Assembly (NCBI GenBank): GCA_023129655.1
Contig: JAGMBN010000029.1
Location: 1 to 11,422 of the forward strand
Reading direction: 5' to 3'
Source: a bacterium
Lineage (GTDB): Bacteria > JAHJDO01
Length of the DNA stretch: 11,422 nucleotides
The translations under genes and the position numbers were made by a program. The notes beneath the pieces were generated by a model. That model was given only the letters and a program-made list of their open reading frames with translations. It made no database searches and was not told where the DNA came from. Positions within the stretch are counted from its first letter, which is position 1, and the number at the start of each line of letters is the position of its first letter. Shown piece after piece: positions 7,259 to 11,422 of the stretch.

Positions 7259-7450
7259 GATGTAGATGGCCATCTCATTATAAAAGAAGACCCTTCGGAC
7301 GATAGTTTTATTCATTGTGCTGTTCAGGGAAATGCAGACTATATTATCTCAGGGGATAAACATCTTCTCAATCTTGAAGAATACCAAGGCATAAAGATAG
7401 TTAAACCTGCTGATTTTATAAAGAAATTATGGCAGGATGTCTATATATAA
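7259..7450 (+). pseudogene. C-terminal remnant of a PIN-domain (COG1569-type) toxin-like protein
   Basis: The tail of the 7049-7450 reading frame does not match the ceramidase-like gene. It reads IIKEDPSDDSFIHCA, then GNADYIISGDKHLL, EEYQGIKIV and PADFIKKL, the usual C-terminal half of PIN-fold putative toxin nucleases: D-P-x-D-x-x-F, A-D-Y-I-S-G-D-K-x-L-L and a closing P-x-x-F-I. Two of the acidic metal ligands are present, in DPSDD and SGDK. The N-terminal half with the first conserved Asp is missing, as is any antitoxin gene. It is joined in frame to ceramidase sequence near 7245-7260. Probably a dead fragment left by recombination; expression as a fusion cannot be excluded but would lack both active sites. 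Confidence 0.75.
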
Positions 7451-7473
7451 AAACACAAACCTGTAAAGATAAG

Positions 7474-8433
7474 TTGTATAATCAGAGTTGGCAAATGAGA
7501 AGATATTACAGATTTTCTGAATATCTCAGAAAACGTTTTGGAGTGCGAGTTTATAAGGTAAGTATAGACGCTGGATTCTCCTGCCCTAACAGAGACGGCT
7601 CAAGGAGTAAGCACGGCTGTATCTATTGTGATAATAGGGGATTCAGCTTTAACAGCCGTATTGCTCCTCTGCCAATAGAAAAGCAGATTGCTAAAGGCAT
7701 AGAGTTTGGTAAGAGAAGGTTCAAAGCTGAGAAATTTATAGTCTACTTTCAGGCATATACAAATACATACGCTCCTTTAGAAGTTCTGAAGAAAAAGTAT
7801 GATACTGTCAGAGAATTTAAAGATGTTGTGGGCATATCCATTGGCACACGTCCTGATTGTATAAATGAGGAGATTCTTGATCTAATTGAAAGCTATACGT
7901 CTGATTACGAAGTATGGATTGAGTATGGGCTTCAGAGCGTACACAATAAGACACTAGAATTTATAAACAGAGGGCATCTTTATGAGGATTTTCTAGAAGC
8001 TGTGAATCTGACAAGAGAAAGAAAAAACATAAAGATATGCGTTCATGTTATTATAGGGCTGCCTCATGAGACTAAAGGGGATATTTTAAAAACTGCGGAA
8101 GTTCTAGGCAGGCTTAGATTAGATGGTATAAAGATTCATCCTATTCATATAATAAAAGGAACAAAGCTGGAAGAAATTTATAAGAAAGGGCAGTATAAGC
8201 CTTTGGAATTAAATGCGTATGTGAATTTGGTTGTAGGATTTCTGGAACGTATCTGGTCAGAGACTGTGATTCAGAGAATAACTGCAGATTGCCCAAGGGA
8301 ATTACTTGTAGCGCCAATGTGGATTGTTGACAAAAACAAAGCGTTGGGTAAAATAGAAAATAAGCTTCTACAAATGGACACATTCCAGGGGCGGTTATTA
8401 GACACAACTTATGCTGAATGTTGGATGTTTTAA
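7474..8433 (+). CDS. YhcC/TIGR01212 family radical SAM protein
   Basis: A 319-aa radical SAM enzyme of the YhcC family, whose substrate is not established. The cluster motif is CPNRDGSRSKHGCIYC with Cys37, Cys49 and Cys52, the wide spacing typical of this family and of ELP3-like relatives. SIDAGFSCPNRDG, YFQAYTNTYAP, GISIGTRPDCI, VWIEYGLQSVHNKTL and HVIIGLPHET follow in the expected order; KIHPIHIIKGT and a YVNLVVGFLER segment complete it. The start is uncertain. The Trp four residues before the RYY motif is conserved, so translation should begin upstream of it; TTG at 7474 is chosen. ATG 7495 would cut into the motif, and ATG 7429 overlaps the PIN remnant. No clear ribosome-binding site is present at any of them. 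Confidence 0.88.
   Translation: MYNQSWQMRRYYRFSEYLRKRFGVRVYKVSIDAGFSCPNRDGSRSKHGCIYCDNRGFSFNSRIAPLPIEKQIAKGIEFGKRRFKAEKFIVYFQAYTNTYAPLEVLKKKYDTVREFKDVVGISIGTRPDCINEEILDLIESYTSDYEVWIEYGLQSVHNKTLEFINRGHLYEDFLEAVNLTRERKNIKICVHVIIGLPHETKGDILKTAEVLGRLRLDGIKIHPIHIIKGTKLEEIYKKGQYKPLELNAYVNLVVGFLERIWSETVIQRITADCPRELLVAPMWIVDKNKALGKIENKLLQMDTFQGRLLDTTYAECWMF
8327..8354 (+). promoter_or_regulatory. Candidate sigma-70-type promoter for the SRP RNA-dnaX unit
   Basis: TTGACA (8327-8332) and TAAAAT (8349-8354) are separated by 16 bases inside the 3' end of the radical SAM gene. A transcript would begin near 8361, about 75 bases before the SRP RNA 5' end, so 5' processing would be needed. B. subtilis scRNA is likewise matured from a longer precursor by RNase III. 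No better hexamer pair is seen closer to 8436. Confidence 0.42.
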
Positions 8434-8435
8434 TT

Positions 8436-8729
8436 CTGCCGCACTAGATGGGGAGACAGCGGTGCCCTGATTTTTGGGTTAAACCTGAGATGACCTGCAA
8501 TCCGCTACAGCAGGATTGAATTCCATTTTGAGGTCAATGTGTTTTTTGGAAGGGTGTTGGATAAGCAGTGATGAAAGCTGGATCCCATGCGGCAAAAGTT
8601 TATGAATCCCGTTAGGCCTGGAAGGGAGCAGCGGTAAGTAAATATTTTTGGGTGTTATGGGGATATCTAGCCGGAGCCGGCTGTTGAATAACTAGCTAAA
8701 AGGCAGGATCAACGGATGGTGTGCGGCAG
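8436..8729 (+). ncRNA. ffs: Signal recognition particle RNA, large bacterial type
   Basis: The S-domain core GTTAGGCCTGGAAGGGAGCA with its GGAA tetraloop (8620-8623) and the following AGCAGCGG matches SRP helix 8. The 5' part carries the Alu-type domain: GGGGAG..AGCGGTGCCCTG, then CCTGCAATCCGCTACAGCAGG and TTGAATTCC. The ends CTGCCGCAC (8436-8444) and GTGCGGCAG (8721-8729) are perfect complements and close the molecule, giving about 294 nt. This is the long form with an Alu domain, as in Bacillus and Thermotoga, not the short 4.5S type of E. coli. It binds Ffh and guides membrane protein targeting. Placement directly before dnaX matches B. subtilis scr-dnaX. No terminator separates it from dnaX, so processing from a common transcript is likely. 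Confidence 0.93.
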
Positions 8730-8743
8730 AGTTTATATGTAGC

Positions 8744-8750
8744 AAGGAGG
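8744..8750 (+). promoter_or_regulatory. Ribosome-binding site fixing the dnaX start
   Basis: AAGGAGG ends six bases before the GTG at 8757. This rules out the in-frame GTG at 8721, which lies inside the closing helix of the SRP RNA. Confidence 0.85.
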
Positions 8751-8756
8751 TTTTTT

Positions 8757-10460
8757 GTGTCGTATTTAGTGCTTGCAAGAAAATGGAGACCTAAGAAGTT
8801 TTCTGAACTTATTGGGCAGGAACATGTAACCAGAACGTTGAAAAATGCTGTAACATCAGGACATCTGGCGCATGCTTACATATTCAGCGGACCAAGAGGT
8901 ATTGGCAAAACCTCTACAGCAAGGATACTTGCTAAAGTGCTTAATTGTCCGCAAATAAAGGACGCAGTGCCTTGTAATAAATGCAGCGTATGTCTTGAAA
9001 TTGCAGAAGGAAATAATATTGATGTTCTTGAAATAGATGGTGCATCTAATAGAGGGATTGATGAGATTAGAAATTTACGCGATAGTGTCAGATATACACC
9101 CTCTCAGGGGAAGTACAGGGTTTATATAATAGATGAAGTTCATATGCTCACAACAGAAGCATTTAATGCATTACTAAAGACATTGGAAGAACCATCAGAA
9201 CATGTTAAGTTTATATTCGCAACAACAGAGCCCCATAAGATTCCTTTAACTATTCTGTCTCGCTGTCAGCACTTCTCATTCAAAAGAATACAAACGCAAG
9301 ACTTGGTAGAACATCTGAAACATATGGTTAAAACTGAGAAGATAAAAGTAACTGATGAAGCTCTGTTCTTAATAGCAAAAAACGCAGATGGCAGTATACG
9401 GGATGCTCAGAGTGTGTTAGATCAATTGATTTCCTTCTCTCCTGATAAGGAAATTACTGTACATACTGTAAACAGTCTTTTGGGGTTGGTAAGCCATGAT
9501 GTATATTTTCAGTTTGCTGAGAATATATTGCGCAAAGATATTGTTAAATTATTAATGCTGGTTGATAAATTAGTAAACGAAGGAAGAGACATAGGACAGG
9601 TGGCAAATGGGCTCATTACATATTTTCGAAACCTGTTTTTCATTAGTCTTGGAGAACATGGAGAAGAGCTGGTAGATGTGTCTCAGGATACAAAAGAGAC
9701 ATTAGTTCTCCAGGCAAACCAGTTTCCAAAAGGCCGGTTGTGGCAGATACTTGAGATGATTTCTTCTCTTGAAAAAAACATAAGAACAACAAGAACCCCT
9801 AGAGCTTTTCTTGAAATTGCAATGATTAAGATACACAATACTATGTCTCCTGTTATGGTGGAAGAAATTGTAGGGAAATTAGTGGAACTAGAAAAAAAAC
9901 TAGAAAAAGGAACTAATTACTCTGTCTCAGAGCCGGTTACGAAAACCGATCCATATGTAAAGCCAGAACCAGTTTTCATTCCCGTTCAACAGCAGAAACC
10001 AGCTCAAGCAGAACCAGTCCAGCAGGATTTGACCATAGATATTGTGAAGCAAAAGTGGCCGGAAGTAATCTCAACATTAAAAAAACAAAAAATGATATTG
10101 GGAGTCTTTTTATCAGAAGGAGCTCCTATAAACCTGAAAATGAGTACATTGGAAATTGGATTTGGACCGAATGCCAGATTGTTTTTGGAAAAGGTTGAAG
10201 CAGAGAGAAAATTTATTGAAGAAACATTGTTGAAGGTGTTGGAACATAATATAACAGTAAAATGTGTCCAAATGGAAAAGGACAATCATGTGTTCAAAAA
10301 CAATGAAGGCTCTAAAAATCAGCAAGTTGGAGAACAAAACGAACAGAATGAAAAATTACTGCAGGATCCTGCAGTCAAAACTGTAATGGAAAAGTTTGGG
10401 GCTAAAGTAGTTAAAATCAGCAAAAAAAAGGAGGATGCAAAAAATGGCAGGGATAGGTAA
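8757..10460 (+). CDS. dnaX: DNA polymerase III subunits gamma and tau
   Basis: A 567-aa clamp-loader ATPase that loads the sliding clamp and couples polymerases at the replication fork. From the GTG start: VLARKWRPKKFSELIGQEHV opens the AAA+ domain, GPRGIGKTS is the P-loop (45-53), and Cys64, Cys73, Cys76 and Cys79 form the zinc module. DEVH (126-129) is Walker B, ATTEPHKIP is the sensor-1 region, and SRC (168-170) holds the arginine finger. The helical collar ends near residue 360. A charged linker follows, then a tau-type domain (KWPEVISTLKKQ..., about 425-515) and the usual tail DPAVKTVMEKFGAKVVKI. An A8 run at the end of the collar may produce a short gamma form. The stop overlaps ybaB by 17 bases. 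Confidence 0.97.
   Translation: MSYLVLARKWRPKKFSELIGQEHVTRTLKNAVTSGHLAHAYIFSGPRGIGKTSTARILAKVLNCPQIKDAVPCNKCSVCLEIAEGNNIDVLEIDGASNRGIDEIRNLRDSVRYTPSQGKYRVYIIDEVHMLTTEAFNALLKTLEEPSEHVKFIFATTEPHKIPLTILSRCQHFSFKRIQTQDLVEHLKHMVKTEKIKVTDEALFLIAKNADGSIRDAQSVLDQLISFSPDKEITVHTVNSLLGLVSHDVYFQFAENILRKDIVKLLMLVDKLVNEGRDIGQVANGLITYFRNLFFISLGEHGEELVDVSQDTKETLVLQANQFPKGRLWQILEMISSLEKNIRTTRTPRAFLEIAMIKIHNTMSPVMVEEIVGKLVELEKKLEKGTNYSVSEPVTKTDPYVKPEPVFIPVQQQKPAQAEPVQQDLTIDIVKQKWPEVISTLKKQKMILGVFLSEGAPINLKMSTLEIGFGPNARLFLEKVEAERKFIEETLLKVLEHNITVKCVQMEKDNHVFKNNEGSKNQQVGEQNEQNEKLLQDPAVKTVMEKFGAKVVKISKKKEDAKNGRDR
9892..9899 (+). other. A8 slippage site in dnaX, candidate gamma generator
   Basis: Eight adenines span codons 379-381 (GAA AAA AAA C). 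An added A or a -1 ribosomal shift reads T-R-K-R-N and then TAA at 9914-9916, giving 386 aa. A lost A gives TAG at once, after 381 aa. Both end just past the clamp-loader core, as expected for gamma. An AGGGA at 9872-9876 lies upstream. The hairpins downstream are short, so transcriptional slippage as in Thermus is more likely than the E. coli ribosomal mechanism. Confidence 0.55.
10429..10434 (+). promoter_or_regulatory. Ribosome-binding site fixing the ybaB start
   Basis: AGGAGG inside the 3' end of dnaX lies 9 bases before the ATG at 10444. The ATG at 10435 abuts the site and is too close to be used. Confidence 0.8.
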
Positions 10461-10758
10461 ATTTCTTAAACAAGCTCAGAAAATGCAGAAGGATATGGCT
10501 AAAATACAGGTGGAAATGGCAAGCAAGACAGTAGAAGCCACTGCTGGCGGTGGGATGGTTACGGTAATGGTTAATGGGAATCAGGAAATAAACAGTATTA
10601 AAATTGAGAAGGAAGTAGTAGATCCGAACGACGTAGAGATGCTTGAAAATCTTGTTGTCGCAGCTATTAATGAGGGATTGCGTAAATCCAAAGAGATGGT
10701 TTCAGGTGAAATGGGCAAATTAACAGGCGGCATGAATATACCTGGGCTTACCGCATAA
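10444..10758 (+). CDS. ybaB: YbaB/EbfC family nucleoid-associated protein
   Basis: A 104-aa small DNA-binding protein of the YbaB/EbfC family. The dimers have a tweezer shape and bind DNA with little sequence specificity. The N-terminal helix KFLKQAQKMQKDMAKIQ is followed by the hallmark VEATAGGGMVTVMVNGNQEI, then IKIEKEVVDPNDVEMLENLV and a C-terminal helix with AAINEGLRKSKE and MGKLTGGMNIPGL. Length and order match the family throughout. The gene lies between dnaX and recR, as in most bacteria, overlapping dnaX by 17 bases and leaving 13 bases before recR, so it is surely co-transcribed. Confidence 0.96.
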   Translation: MAGIGKFLKQAQKMQKDMAKIQVEMASKTVEATAGGGMVTVMVNGNQEINSIKIEKEVVDPNDVEMLENLVVAAINEGLRKSKEMVSGEMGKLTGGMNIPGLTA

Positions 10759-10771
10759 GGAGAGGAACGGC

Positions 10772-11365
10772 GTGTATTACACAGAATCTCTTGACAAACT
10801 GGTTAAAGAATTAGGTAAATTTCCCGGTATTGGACCAAGAAGCGCTCAAAAATTAGCATTTCATATAATGAAGATACCTAAAGAAGAAGCCAGAGAACTT
10901 GCGCAAGCTATTGTAGATATAAAAGAAAAAACAAGGCATTGTTCTATATGCAATAACTTTTCAGAAGGCGAGTATTGTCCGATCTGCGCAAATCCGGGCA
11001 GAGATAAAAGCGTAATATGTGTTGTTGAAGAACCAAATGATATAATTGCAATAGAAAAAATAGGAATATATAAATGGACATATCACGTATTAATGGGCGC
11101 TATATCTCCACTTGACGGAATATGTCCTGATGACTTGAAGATAAAAGAACTGCTGAAAAGAATATCATCAGGGGTCAAGGAAGTTATATTAGCAACAAAT
11201 TCTAATACGGAAGGCGAGGCTACAGCAATATATCTTGGCAGGATAATAAAGCCGCTAGGAATCAAAGTAACCAGAATTGCCAGAGGCATCCCTGTCGGCG
11301 GAAATATTGAGTATACAGATCAGGCAACATTAGCTAAAGCCATGGAAAAACGGGGTGAATTATAA
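10772..11365 (+). CDS. recR: Recombination mediator protein RecR
   Basis: A 197-aa RecFOR-pathway protein that, with RecO, loads RecA on gapped DNA; it forms ring-shaped tetramers. The helix-hairpin-helix FPGIGPRSAQKLAFHI (about 17-32) is followed by a Cys4 zinc module (Cys57, Cys60, Cys69, Cys72). A Toprim domain comes next, with VVEEPND (84-90) and ATNSNTEGEATAIYL (about 140-154). YHVLMGAISPLDGI and a C-terminal ARGIPVGGNIEYTDQATLAKA segment complete the match over full length. Translation starts at GTG 10772, served by AAGGAGAGG at 10757-10765. The stop TAA shares its last base with the ATG of the next gene. Confidence 0.97.
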   Translation: MYYTESLDKLVKELGKFPGIGPRSAQKLAFHIMKIPKEEARELAQAIVDIKEKTRHCSICNNFSEGEYCPICANPGRDKSVICVVEEPNDIIAIEKIGIYKWTYHVLMGAISPLDGICPDDLKIKELLKRISSGVKEVILATNSNTEGEATAIYLGRIIKPLGIKVTRIARGIPVGGNIEYTDQATLAKAMEKRGEL

Positions 11366-11422
11366 TGACACTTAATGCTCTGGATATCATCATAATTTTG
11401 ATTCTGGGAATAGTAACTGTAT
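11365..11422 (+). CDS. CvpA-family membrane protein, 5' end only
   Basis: Nineteen codons are visible before the window ends, overlapping the recR stop as TAATG. They read MTLNALDIIIILILGIVTV: a short polar lead, the L-D-I-I motif and the beginning of a hydrophobic helix. This is how CvpA (colicin V production) family proteins start, and they are multi-pass membrane proteins often found near such housekeeping genes. Too little is present to exclude another small membrane protein. Confidence 0.5.
   Translation, partial: MTLNALDIIIILILGIVTV

Noticed and set aside
6721..7450. Second ceramidase-like copy as an assembly or sequencing error
   Set aside because: It differs from the first copy at many silent positions and ends in unrelated PIN sequence, so a mis-copied repeat or single read error does not explain it.
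8721..8756. GTG at 8721 as an upstream dnaX start
   Set aside because: It is inside the SRP RNA closing helix and lacks a ribosome-binding site; GTG 8757 has AAGGAGG and starts at the conserved N-terminus.
8721..8756. T6 run at 8751-8756 as a terminator for the SRP RNA
   Set aside because: It follows the closing helix by 21 bases with the dnaX ribosome-binding site in between, so no hairpin abuts the T run.
9934..9948. CGGTT/AACCG hairpin as a ribosomal frameshift stimulator in dnaX
   Set aside because: It is a 5-bp stem more than 30 bases past the A run, too weak and too far away for the known mechanism.
1..11422. CRISPR arrays, tRNA genes, insertion sequences and attachment sites
   Set aside because: No regularly spaced repeats, tRNA-like cloverleaf or GTTCRA loop, transposase frame or terminal inverted repeats were seen.

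Overview
The window is AT-rich bacterial DNA with every convincing gene on the + strand. It joins two unrelated blocks: an accessory catabolic operon (1-6716) and a conserved housekeeping cluster (7474-11422). Between them lies a decayed, composite gene (6721-7450). The organism cannot be named from the sequence. The long SRP RNA with an Alu-type 5' domain, placed directly upstream of dnaX-ybaB-recR, is an arrangement known from Bacillus-like Firmicutes and other deep bacterial lineages. Together with the low GC content it suggests a Gram-positive-like or uncultured candidate-phylum bacterium (inference).

Accessory block. A Gfo/Idh/MocA sugar dehydrogenase, cut by the window edge, is followed by an FGGY sugar kinase, a short cytoplasmic protein of the neutral ceramidase family, an archaeal-type triosephosphate isomerase homologue, a YjbQ/UPF0047 protein, a glucosamine-6-phosphate deaminase-like protein and an amidohydrolase-2 metal hydrolase. 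The genes are separated by 0-21 bases or overlap as ATGA, so they look like one transcript. Oxidation, hydrolysis, phosphorylation and two sugar-phosphate isomerase folds fit breakdown of an unusual sugar, amino sugar or polyol. No gene identifies the substrate. Both isomerase-fold proteins have substitutions at expected active-site positions, so they may act on non-standard substrates.

Junction. A second, diverged copy of the ceramidase-like gene starts at 6721. It has lost about 305 bp between short TTCAC repeats, which frameshifts it. Its 3' part then runs in frame into the C-terminal remnant of a PIN-domain toxin-type protein.

Housekeeping block. A YhcC/TIGR01212 radical SAM protein is followed by a roughly 294-nt SRP RNA with a perfect 9-bp closing helix, then dnaX, ybaB/ebfC, recR and the start of a cvpA-like gene. 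dnaX carries an A8 run just after its clamp-loader core. Slippage there in either direction would end translation within a few codons and give a gamma-like short product.

The most interesting items are the unassigned catabolic operon with altered isomerases, the composite ceramidase/PIN pseudogene, the dnaX slippage site and the expanded Alu domain of the SRP RNA.
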